A DNA stretch of 64,000 nt, from positions 15,672,501-15,736,500 of the forward strand of contig NC_053419.1 in the NCBI RefSeq assembly GCF_016859285.1, given 5' to 3'. This document shows, piece by piece, positions 51,601-62,435 of the stretch (position 1 is its first letter; each line of letters opens with the position of its first letter). The stretch comes from Xiphias gladius (lineage: Eukaryota > Chordata > Actinopteri > Istiophoriformes > Xiphiidae). The notes under the pieces are model-generated. The model was not told the DNA's origin. It saw only the letters and a list, made by a program, of their open reading frames with translations, and searched no databases. A program made the position numbers and the translations under genes.

Positions 51601-54394
51601 GGACTCACTGGAGGTTACTAGTGTTATGTGTTGTGAACTGTACAATCTGCCCAGCAGCCCCTCACTAGGAGCACAGGGAGACTTAGAAATTAGATTTATT
51701 TCAATGTATTTATTTTTTTAATCTTTCATATTATATTTTGTATCTACATATTAAAGAATGTTTTGTGTTTAATTGTTGGTGAATTTGTTTAACCCGAATT
51801 AACCTAACAATGAAAAAAAAAAGCAAAAGCTTCTCTGGAAGGAAAAGCGTTTGTCTTTGGCTGCTGCACCACTACCATTTTGTGAGGAAAAATAGACTGG
51901 AAAAAGAGTAGACACAACATCCTTCTGTACAGAACAGACGCAGAGGAGTCATCAACCCATCAAATCAACTCTCCGCACAGAGGAAAAAAGACATATATTG
52001 AAGACTGGACTTCAACAATGCTACAAAAGCATTTAGAATAATTACAAAACTGCTGTAGCAAACAAAATTATACAAATAGCAACTATGTCTGTCTCTCTCT
52101 GTTTCCTTTTCTCTCTGCTTTGGGTTTAAATGTGCGTCATGTGGTGTAAGCCTTATAGCAACACTGGTACACAACAGGAGAGCAGAAACAAACTCTTTCC
52201 TCTTTCACTCTCAATTCAATGACAAAAGCCAGTGAAGCATTTCAGTTTAGTCTAGTCCTGATATTTAAAAAAAAAAAAAAAAAAAGTTGAAAGAAATGTC
52301 CGAAGTGAAGCGTATCTCCTTCCTTTGCCAAATATAGGATTTATGATTCAGGAAAATACTATACCTACACATCACACAAACGATAATACCCACTTTAAAT
52401 CATTTCAATCTTAGGGAATAACTCACAGGCACAAGATACTCGAAAAAAAATGATTTATCTGTCTCAATCATTTTAAATTGAGCTTCATCTGCGTTAGGAC
52501 TTTGGGCACGGGCCTATTCTAGTTACTCCGTGACTGCAGATCACAACTGCTTAATGACTAATTGCACCAACTGACATGTGAGAGTGCTAAAAACCCACAT
52601 TGCATTAATCACAGTTATTCAAAGAGCCTTGTTTTCCTAGACTAGTTGATATTCTGCCTATTCACTGTGAACTTGCCATAACCTCCTTCCTTCCTACATT
52701 AACAGAGAAATGCTCATGGGATACGACACTAAGTAGAGACGGTTTTACACAACTTGCATTCTCTGTTACTTAAACGACTGCAATCCTCTAGTAGTTTGCA
52801 CGGCTTGGATTTTAATAGCCGAGGCATATGTCACAGTTGGCATTCATTTAAGGTACTCCATCACATCTGTGGCTGGCCAAAGGACACTGCTACAGTGGCA
52901 CTCTCCTTCAGTGGCTTTCATTTTTATTAGAGCCTACCCCCAACTCTACATCCCCACCCATGAGTAGTGTTTCAATAACAGGAAACAATCGGCCATCGTC
53001 TTTCATCACAGGTTGACGCTGGTTCCCGCACGGTGCCACTGGGTCTCTGTGGTGCCAGCCAGCCAGCCTGCCGCAGTCCGTAGCAGAGGAGAGAGAGAGA
53101 ATAAAGAGTATGCGCCAGCTTACTTGTTTCCTTATCGTCCTCCAAGGGGGATCTGACGCATGGCCTTACAGCAGTAATATCCGAGACTGATACGAAATGA
53201 ACAAAGCCTGTTAGCCTTACACAGTCATTTAATGTACGTCTACAATCCCATAAGGCAGCTAACTGACAAGGCCCTCGTTATAGGAACATGTTTTCTGAAA
53301 AATCATATTCACTCTTGAATGTAATTCAGGGTTTTTTTGCTGGAAGTGCCGTTAGGATTCAGTTAAGCGAGTGGCCCTGGTTAACTTCATGTTGGAGTCA
53401 CAGAGCCACATGTAATTGTCTGGCACATTCTGAAATGGGGTTATTTTCTCAGCAAGCTGGCCATGTCTAAAGCTGTGAGGGTTCCTGTATCCACTGTGGA
53501 AGGACGCCAGACGATCTCCATGAGAGACTGCGTGTCCGGGCTATGTTTATTCATGGACACTTCACATAGGGTACTACTTTTTTTTTTTCTGACAGCAGAA
53601 ACAAAAGTAATATGTATGAATGCATATATTCCGCTTCAGTATGTCTGTGACAAGCTTTGATTTTTTTTTTTGTGTGTGTGTTTTGAGCTGCCACGTGCCA
53701 CGGTAGGTTTTCCATTCGATTCACTTTTCTATTACCGGCCTTAATGATAAATGACCGTTTTTCCACATAGGTGATACCAAACTGATATGTGATATTAACA
53801 GCTGCTTTCACACTACTCTCCTTGTAATTATGTCAGACTCTGCAGCCGCAGTAGGACACACAATTGTATAGGGTACACACAATTTTAAGGTTCATCTTAT
53901 CCGCCTCGGTGGAAGCCGTACACAGGTGGTTACGTTTGCAGATTTGCAGTTTGGTCATTAAGCCTATTTCAGGGCTTCAACCATTACTTCTGCAGGTGGG
54001 GGGAAAGTTAGTTATTTTGTTGACATTCCTCTGCATGTGATGAATGAATGCATGCTCCTCACTTGATTGAACACAGATTTTTGTATTTTTTTTACAATTT
54101 AGTTATCCAGCGGTCAATAATTCCTTTACGAAATGTTTGTGTACTGATCATATAGGGATTTTAAAAAATGTGTATGTTATGCAATTCCTTTAATGTAGGG
54201 TTTTGATTTGATCATAAAGACCAGATGCCTGGGTTCACAAGGGCTGAGATGAGAATTGATTTTATTTTATTTTACTTTATTTTTCAGTACTACCACCAGG
54301 GGGCTTCTGAAGGCAGAAAATGTTCAAATCCTACACATAGCGGATTTAAATAATCTGATCAAATATTCTTTACTTGGTCCTTGAACTTAATTCA
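48641..54394. other. Intergenic, no gene recognised
   Basis: AT-rich DNA between eng and ak1, with poly-A runs near 48850, 49577, 49830 and 52269. No coding exon or RNA gene is seen. Confidence 0.6.
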
Positions 54395-54397
54395 TAA

Positions 54398-54446
54398 TAG
54401 GTTATTTTACGCTCTAGGTTATTTTACGTTCTAGGTTATTTCCCAG
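54398..54446 (+). repeat. 17-bp tandem repeat, about 2.9 copies
   Basis: Unit TAGGTTATTTTACGCTC repeated at 54398, 54415 and 54432, the last copy diverged. Confidence 0.85.
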
Positions 54447-54792
54447 AACTGGAGCACACAGTGACACATGGACTCTCTCCCCCACACTCCCCGTCCTTTT
54501 CATTCTCCCTCTGTTGTACGTGATAAATTCCACAGCCCCCTCCTATATTCACCTTTGTTTTGTGCCTTTATTAGATAAGAGCAGCATTCCTAGCATTCAA
54601 GCAGCATCCTCGATGACTTTATGAAAGTGCTTACAACAGACGCCTTTTCTTGCCTGACTTTCCGACGGACACATCCTGTCCCCCTTCAGAGGCCATTTTC
54701 CTCTTCCTCATCCCTACAGCGCAGAGTCATGATCAGAGCTCTCCTTGGAGGGTAGTCCGGATACCTGTTGCAGTGTTTGCTTGGCCAGCTTG

Positions 54793-54794
<2 letters not shown>

Positions 54795-54831
<37 letters not shown>
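54795..54831 (+). repeat. GT microsatellite (about 18 units)
   Basis: Pure GT run in the eng-ak1 intergenic region. Confidence 0.97.
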
Positions 54832-54832
<1 letters not shown>

Positions 54833-55119
54833 ATTTTTGTGTGAGGAAGGTGAGAGGTAAAGGAAGACCTGTTGATCATCATGGACTCCAAGGAAAAGTT
54901 ATAATAACAGTAATGAACTATGGCTGTAGCAGCATGTCCTGTATCCTGTTGTGTCTACATGCTTTCTGAAAAGCAAAGCGTTTCCTTTTTCAACTTTAAA
55001 GCGCTCTTTTTGTGTGTGTTGGGGTTACAGTATGTGTTTGTTCAGGGTTATTCACAATGTTAGTCTGTGTACTATTAACCAGTACTAATAGTCAGTAGAT
55101 TGCAGGTCACTAGAAAGTG

Positions 55120-55125
55120 TTTATT
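55120..55125 (-). promoter_or_regulatory. ak1: Candidate ak1 polyadenylation signal (AATAAA)
   Basis: This is the first AATAAA on the minus strand downstream of the ak1 stop codon, giving a 3' UTR of about 0.7 kb. Confidence 0.4.
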
Positions 55126-55829
55126 TTAAATATTCAGACACAGTCACCACTAATAAATTAATTACAAATTTTGTTTTTTTTTTTAAACTTTAATTTCTTC
55201 CTTCTGTTTTTCTTTTTCTCACATATACCACTTTATAGACACCCATGTTAAATGTGTACATCTTGATGAAAAACTAGAAGGTTTCTGTTATAAATGGATT
55301 AATGGAAACGAAAGTTGTCCACAGCGGATCATCTCTGCCATTCTTCAACGGCACAGTCACAAAGCAGTCTAAACCTTTGTTCCATGATTTCTGGACTCTA
55401 TATATGACAGGGTTAAAGAGGGGAAAAAAAGATAATGTAAAGTGCAAGTTTGCCCCAGAGTGAGCATGGTGTCTTAAAGGTTAGAAGACGGCTGACACCT
55501 CCTGTATATTTTGCCTTTTGAGATGCAACGTGGATACATATTAGGCATAGAATGGAGGCAAGACTTGTATGGAGAAACAAATGGATTTTCTAGGTGCTGC
55601 CTTAAACGGATTAATTGTTGTGTGAGTTTAAAACTGTAGATTCTTATTGCTGGATTAGAAGTGGAGTTAAGGCATCTTTGATCCTTACTGGCCTTCAGTT
55701 TGTTTGTTTTTTAACCAAACTGTGTGGGAACATGTTTTTGTTCATGTTTAGTCCTCATGAAATTGACGCTGAGAAAAATAAAAATATAAACCCGCAAAAA
55801 CCAGACACGGCTCATCTAGTTCTGTTGTT

Positions 55830-57612
55830 TTACTTCAGCGCATCAATGGCCTTGGACACTTGGCTGAAGACTTCATCCACTGGCAGCTCAGAGTCAATCT
55901 AGGCAAGGCAACACGAAACCATATGTAAGAATACATGTCAGATTTCACACATTTGGTCTTCCAGCGTTCACCAGTGTAGCAGTCATACTCACCTTCCTCA
56001 CAATCCCACGGCCCTCATAAAAGGCGATGACCGGCTCAGTGGCCTTGTAATACAAATCCAGACGCTTCTTGATGGTCTCCTCATTATCGTCAGAACGGCC
56101 GCTGGTCTCACCACGCTTCAAAAGCCTCTTGACCATGGTCTCTGCCTTTGCATCAATGTACAGCAGCAGGCATGGTTTGCCGATCTGGGATCAGGGACAG
56201 TTTACTCATTTAAGCTTGTTTCCAATGTCGCAGGCGTGAATTATAGACCCCAAATCTCGCGCCCTCTCCTACCTTCTTCTCAAACTCCTCGCCCTGCTTC
56301 ACCTCACGGGGGTAGCCATCAATAAGGAAGCCCTTGGAGACATCAGCCTTGGCGATCATGGCGTCCTTAATCATGTCTAAGACTGTGTCCTGCAAGCCGC
56401 AGCAAATATTATGACCAACCCTCACAATGATATAGCACTTCAGATAGAAAATAACTTATAGTTTTATTTTAATCTCATCTGTGCACACAATTTGTTCGGT
56501 ACTGCAATTCCCCTTTACTTATTTGTACAAGTAGCAAAAGATAGAAACAATACTTTTTGGAAAATGATTAAATTAAACTGTAGGTCCCTCTCTTACCAGG
56601 GGCACAAGCTCTCCCTTCTGCATGATGGCCTGGAGCTTCTTGCCCCTCTCAGAACCAGAAGCCACCTCAGCACGGAGCAGATCCCCAGATGACAGGTGGG
56701 TGTAGCCATACTTTGCAACCACCTTCTCACACTGGGTGCCCTTTCCGGAGCCAGGCCCACCTGAGACAGACAGCATCAGTATAGCATGACGGAGACAGCT
56801 CTTGGTGGTTAAACGTATTGCTGCTAAAAATGAGACAAAATTGGGGCCGAGTGTACTCACCCACAACAAAGATGATCTTGGCATCTTTAATTTTGTCTGA
56901 AATAAGCATGTACAAAAAAGGTTGAGTCCAAATGTGTGAGTGGGTCAGTCTCTCTTCTAACCAAAACTTAAATTCATGAGTAAAGGATTTTTGAAACGAA
57001 CCATCTCGACGGTGAAATGTGGAATCAGTGGTACACGTACTTCCCATTTTTATAGCGAACAATGTCACCCGGTCCACTGACTGTGTTCGCCTTAGTGTAC
57101 GTTTGTGCTATTACTCAAACAGTGTTGCCATGGCAACTGTTGTCACCTAAGAATGTTACGTAGCCAAGTATGACTGTTCACAGGAAACTGCAAGAAAGGT
57201 CTGAGTTTTGAACCTAACAAATTTGCAGAAAATGAGAAGAAAAGATCGAATTTGGACTAGTTTTTTAACAATATTGAATTAACTACCTTAATAATATTGC
57301 ATTTTGTGTGAATATTGTATCATAATAATGTGTTGTTAGTTAAATGTGATATGACAACAATTTACTTCTCAGTGAAAATACTTTTTTAAGTGCAGTTTCT
57401 TCAAGTGTAAAATGTAAGACGTCCACTGTATTCTCAAAAATCACCAAAAGAGGGCAGTAGAGTCTGAGAAAACACAGCAACCTTGCCTCTGCATCGTTTT
57501 TAAACCAAAAGACTAACAATAAAAACACAAACGAACATTTTCCACATCATTGAATCATCATTAATAAAGCATTTACAATCTTACTGGAACATATGTGTTA
57601 TTTACCTGCCAT
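55830..57612 (-). CDS. ak1: Adenylate kinase isoenzyme 1, cytosolic (6 coding exons)
   Basis: Catalyses ATP + AMP = 2 ADP in the cytosol, balancing adenine nucleotides, chiefly in muscle, brain and erythrocytes (family knowledge). Coding exons in transcript order: 57606-57612, 56861-56896, 56597-56760, 56273-56389, 55993-56184, 55830-55898; all are GT-AG and in frame, total 585 nt, 194 aa, the same length as human AK1. The P-loop GGPGSGKGT is at 15-23 (Lys21), the AMP-site SSGDLLR has Arg44, GFLIDGYPR has Arg97, and the [11 protein letters not shown]...DDNEET has Arg132 and Arg138, with Arg149 following. The C-terminus [13 protein letters not shown] matches the family. The start exon codes only MA plus one base, as fits the family N-terminus and phase. 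Nothing is broken or odd. Confidence 0.98.
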
Positions 57613-57642
57613 TTTGTGATGTCAGATGAGTGCTTCCTTCAA
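57613..57642 (-). other. ak1: ak1 5' UTR part of the start-codon exon
   Basis: A TTTTAG acceptor at 57643-57648 on the minus strand precedes 30 nt of leader and then the ATG, so ak1 has at least one upstream non-coding exon. Confidence 0.6.
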
Positions 57643-57995
57643 CTAAAAGACAGAAAAGGACACAGAAATGTGAATAAATTCACCACAGCAGATAATTTGA
57701 CAGCAGCATAATCTCAGTAGGTCACACGTTTTTTAGGTAGTCCATTAATGTACAGTAAACTGACGCGCTCTGGTGTGTGAAAAGTGGACAACAAGTGTCT
57801 GGACAAGGCTCCATTTTGAAGGTCTATTTCGGGAGTAGGCTCTTTTTTCAAGGTCATATAATCATTTGCATACTAGTTGTATCTATCCAGAGAATCAGTA
57901 CTGCTGTATTTAAAACGCTCTTTATTTCTGAACACTGTGAAACACTAAATTTTATGTAGCACTATAACACTATCTACTGTTACCGAGAAACACAC

Positions 57996-58060
57996 CTGTG
58001 TGGCAGGAGCCTGCTCTTCCTGGCCTGGGTGACCGTCAGTCGCAGACTTTCTGACCCATA
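57996..58060 (-). other. ak1: Candidate ak1 non-coding first exon
   Basis: A CACACAG|GTGTGT donor-like site closes a GC-richer stretch 0.35 kb upstream of the start-codon exon. The 5' end is a guess. It is an alternative to the promoter candidate at 61548. Confidence 0.3.
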
Positions 58061-59095
58061 GACACATAAACGCATCGGCAGACGTAGCAGTATTGCTTTT
58101 ACATTATGTCTCAACACTGATAACATTTTGGCAGCAACCCCACTGGAAACCCTTCACTAACAATTCAACAATTTTTTTTTTTTTTTTTTTCCTCCGGTGA
58201 TGTTAAAGCTATTTAAAATACATTTTGAAAGACAACGAGATCCTGTGACTTCCTGGAGATTTGGCCGACCTGTGGAAGAACAGAAAGGCAGTAGACGCTT
58301 CCGGCGCCAATTTAGAATAAGACCGATTCAACTCCCTCAACATTCGATTGGCACAGGAATGCCTTTTAGGTGTGTATTAATAGTATTGAATATATCTAAT
58401 GAAGACAACAGCCACAGTTTCCTTTTTAAAATTCTCTGAGCTGAATTAGAAAAAGAAAAGAGAAGGATGAGGAAGGAGGTTCGATGTGTCATTGGGGGAT
58501 GTTTACATCGATATCTTTAAGTAGCGGCTTTCCTGTGTCATGTGCTCGGGTTGAAAATGAGTGTGTTTAAAAGAACTAACTTCAAATAACTTTTAGATTT
58601 GGCAGCTGTCGTCTGTGCCAAAGGAACCGCCCGGGTTTGCATTTTCCATTGACTACAGGGGAATTCTCTACAGGCCAAATGCCATATAGACCATCTTACA
58701 GCGACTTTCACCTTTCCACAGAGTTGTGCATACTCCAGTTTTGGCCATTGTATTTGCTTGTCACTAGGTTGCTTACATCACACACACGTGTGTGCTAATC
58801 CACTAGCCTGAGGAGTTGCTGTTCTGAATTTTGTGAAACCATATTTGTCACAAGAGGAAAACAGCTGCTTTCTTAGGTCACATGATGAGCACGAAAAATT
58901 ATAATCAAAAAATATATTTGTAGCCACAGTACGGAGCATTTTGTGTAACAAGACTTGAATTTGACCCTGTGAGAGTGTGGCTGTTGGCACACTGGCACAC
59001 ACCTGCTATGCAAACTAATCTATAACAATAGTGACAGATATAGAATATCTGAAAGTAGAATATTAGAAAGGTGATATAATATATTGACGGTTGAT
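58061..59095. other. ak1 upstream region, nothing recognised
   Basis: T-run at about 58171-58190. No coding exon is seen. Confidence 0.5.
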
Positions 59096-59665
59096 AAATT
59101 AAAGGAAAAACCTGAACAAATGAGTGGCGAAACAGAACTAATGCAGACGCTTCCCCGCAGGTGCACTGCATGGTACAATTAAGCATTTAACATCCAAACA
59201 CACGCTGTGGTATGTTCAAAAATGCTGGGCAGGCCCAGTTGATTCTCAGTTTGTATCAAGGTGGCAACAGGAAAAGATCTGAGGGACTTTGAAAGAGGGT
59301 TAATGTTGGGGCACGGATGGCAGGAGCTTCAGTCACAGAGACGGTTCAACTGGCTCGTGTTTCACTAGGAACAGTGACTAAATTGACATTTGCATTTGGA
59401 TCTGTGGGAAAGACATCGGTAAATAGGGTCGGAGATTGGGGTCGACTGAATACATTTGATGATCGTGATGTCAGTGCATTAGACAAAGAAAGAAAAAAAA
59501 AAAACACTGAATGAGGGAATATCTTTTGGAAGAAAGGTGTTTATCCCTCTAGCAGATTTCCAGAGACTTGTAGGATCAATGCCAAGGTGCACTGAAGCTG
59601 CTCTGGCGGCACGTGGTGGCCCGACACCTTACTAAAACACACTACGGTGGTTTTTCCTTTAATTT
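59096..59665 (+). mobile_element. Internally deleted Tc1-type transposon
   Basis: Ends AAATTAAAGGAAAAACC (59096-59112) and its reverse complement (59649-59665) form perfect 17-bp inverted repeats. Inside, the plus strand at 59317 keeps a piece like the Tc1 transposase N-terminal helix-turn-helix (MAGASVTETVQLARVSLGTV). The catalytic core is absent, so the element is about 570 bp and non-autonomous. Confidence 0.8.
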
Positions 59666-61420
59666 GTCATCTGTACTGTATGTTTCTCTGTAGCTATACT
59701 ACGGCAAAGGAAAACAAATAAATAATAGTTGTATTGTATATGTCCCATATGAAAGATTTTTATATGTCTAGAGCTAGCACGTGTTCCCTGGTTTACCATA
59801 AACATAAACTTTAGCAGAGTGGACACAAAAGCTGCAAATGCTACCAGCTCGTTCTCTGATTCTCACTGGCAATACTCCTCAGTACTGGTGGTGCTGCTTC
59901 TCAGGTTTCATGTCGGTGGCCCTTAACTCTGTGGTCCGTGTAAATGTCACTTGGAGACTCCTATCTGAGTCAGCACAGAGCCGGTTTGGGAATACCACTC
60001 TGGCCTATTATGGTTCCATCTCCTGTGTCCCTTGCTTCTATGGCATGTCAGACATGCTCTGGTTCTAATATGGTGCCAACAGCATTTCATGGCTCTCTGT
60101 GCGGGACTGCTGCATGGAATTGTGGAAGGGAATCTATATGCAGTGAAACGCAGCGTGGCGTAGCATGTCCCTACAGAGGCTGTATCAGTACTGGAGATGT
60201 GGCAAGATGTTTGAACAAGATTTTGTCATGTGTGGACAGGGCCGTCTGGATTTTGTACTAGGACCGGACCCATATTGTTTCCCTTAAAATGCATGAATCT
60301 CTTACAACCAAAAAAATAACGTAACACCATGAAAGCGAGTGCGCTGTTAATACAGAATGTAAGACTACTTTAGAGAAACTGATGGAGAGACATTCAAACG
60401 TGATTTTTTTAAATTCTGTCTTTGAAATGAAACATAGAGATATTGGCTTCACCACGGCCTCCACCCCAATGATAGTCCAACTCGCCTTCCCCACTCTCAT
60501 GTCTTATTACCGTTTTTTAACATGCAGCCCAGCTAAAAAAAGATCCAGTCAGTCTGCAGCTGTTAAGGGATAGTGTATCAACCATTCTCTAAAAAGCACA
60601 TGGGGATGAAGCTTTCACTCACTGCCCCTCGAAGCAACAGGAGTGAAAACAAAGTACCGAGTACATAATCTATCTGTACATTCTCTCTGTATACTGTTGG
60701 TTACTTAGGCACTCTGCAATCTAATTGGGCGTACTGCCCCTTTAAGGGAGAACAGGGGACCCTTTGACGTCAGTGCAGTGAGAGATATTCCATGTTGTTT
60801 GTGAAAGGATGGAGCGAGATGAATTCAGTGTTTGCTGTGGCTGTTGTGGACGTGTTTATGTTCTAATCTGCGGGCTTTGAAGAATCAATAGCACTCAGCC
60901 ACTAGTCAGCCGTTAATGACCATTACCGTGGCTAAAAGCATGGCAGTGGAATTAAGAGGCAAGAGCACCTTGCACGAAAATGCCCTTTAATGGGTGCATG
61001 TGGAGGAGAGTGTTTAAACGTTACTAGAGTGGAGGCGAACCATCTGCAATGAAATGCCAAAACCAAATGTCGGACGATAGAAATAACAATCAGTGATAGA
61101 TTATTTTGGTGTAAAGCGGTTATGTCATCTATTGAGTGTCATCCCTGTGCAACACACACAAGCTGCATACCTTTGCACTGTACAGAAAAAGCCTGATCTT
61201 CTGATAGTGTCAACCATTTTAAACAGTATAACTAACCAAAGTTGGTCAAGAAACCAGTTGACAGTTTACCATTACAGTCTTCTGTTAATTCTCCCTCCCC
61301 ATTCAATCAAACAGCCCTGCCCACTCTGTCTGCCCACACTCTTTCTCTCAGACATCTCTCTATTCTTCACTCTCTCTGCCATTTCCTGCCTGCTCTTCCT
61401 CTATGGAGCCTTTGTCCTCT
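59666..61420. other. Intergenic, no gene recognised
   Basis: No coding exon is seen. A consensus cAMP-response element TGACGTCA lies at 60765-60772, with an inverted CCAAT (ATTGG) at about 60724-60728. Confidence 0.5.
60724..60772. promoter_or_regulatory. Inverted CCAAT plus CRE palindrome
   Basis: ATTGG followed about 40 bp later by the perfect 8-bp palindrome TGACGTCA. This pairing is typical of promoters and enhancers but no transcript can be tied to it. It lies about 3.1 kb upstream of the ak1 start codon. Confidence 0.25.
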
Positions 61421-61547
61421 GTACTGACCTCTCTGTCGCGCTGTGGCTCTAGATCCCAGTGCAAGGGGCTGCTGTCCCTGGATCCCCGTGTGTGTGTGTG
61501 TCTGCACAGGTCCTGCTGCACGGCAGCCCTCCCTCCCCCATGCTATG

Positions 61548-61567
61548 CCTTTTTATAGCTCAGCTGA
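61548..61567 (-). promoter_or_regulatory. TATA box with adjoining E-box, candidate minus-strand promoter
   Basis: The minus strand reads CTCAGCTGAG (E-box palindrome), then CTATAAAAAGG, a strong TATA element, and then GC-rich sequence with a GTCAGT donor-like site near 61430. It points toward ak1, whose start codon is 3.9 kb downstream. A CAGCTG E-box next to TATA would suit a muscle-expressed gene such as ak1. Confidence 0.35.
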
Positions 61568-62358
61568 GCCTGCCCAGCTTGCATTGCATTCTGGGTAAGA
61601 AGGAGGAAGAACAGGCAAGGAGAGTGAGGGAGGGAGAGTAATGATGAATGACAGGAAGGAGAAGGGGTGAAATTAGAGGCAGAGGCAGAGGAGGGGAGGG
61701 CTGTGGCAGAATGTTAGACAGTAAGTTTTAGTTCAGGTCATTGGGTAATGAATGCCTGCATATGAGTGTATCCCGGCAGCTTCCTTTTAAATCTAAAATG
61801 TTGTCCTTTACTTATTATTCGATGAGAAGTGTGTACATGGTGATCATAGAGACCGTATTCATCAGGATGTAAGATAAAAACGGACGATAACCTGCTAGCA
61901 GCAGATGACTTGGAAGAGCTTGGAGCCATGAAAGCTAGCGGTGATGTATTGTACAACGTCTCACCCAGCCGAATATTGGAAACTGGAAATATGTAATGGG
62001 TGGGAGCAGGTGTCATCATATTGGAGAAAATTGCCACATTTGCAAAAGGAAACTAGAAGCTGAATAAATATCTTTGTGTTTTAATGAATTCTTTACATTC
62101 CTACTCAATCTCGGTTATGCAAACGAACTGGAAGTTAACCAACGAGTTTGTTTAGCCCTTTGTGCTTTGTTCCCCTGCAGATTGGGCTTGAGATATCCAA
62201 CCCATTGAAAGTGTTCTCAGCAGATCTAGGACCTATTTTCTAATGTACTTAATTGGATGAAATTCGGTGCCATAGAGGTAAGTGTTACTCATGTAATTTT
62301 CCTAAGCTTAAAAAGAGGAATTTATGTGTTCAAACTTGACAAAAGCTACCCTACTGCC

Positions 62359-62383
62359 TTTTTTTTTTTTTTTTTTTTTTTTT
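62359..62383 (-). repeat. A25 tract (minus strand)
   Basis: Twenty-five T on the plus strand. On the minus strand this is an A-run 46 nt past an AATAAA (62430-62435), as at a transcript 3' end or a retrocopied tail. Confidence 0.9.
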
Positions 62384-62429
62384 AGCCAAAACTAAACAAA
62401 AACAGAGCCCAAAGAAACATCTGAAACAT

Positions 62430-62435
62430 TTTATT
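62430..62435 (-). promoter_or_regulatory. Candidate polyadenylation signal of a further minus-strand gene
   Basis: AATAAA on the minus strand. 62436-64000 has no recognisable coding exon and could be the 3' UTR of a gene lying beyond the right edge. Confidence 0.3.

Noticed and set aside
61093..61452. 119-codon plus-strand reading frame
   Set aside because: Leu/Ser-rich translation of pyrimidine-rich DNA; no features, and it is antisense to the promoter candidate.
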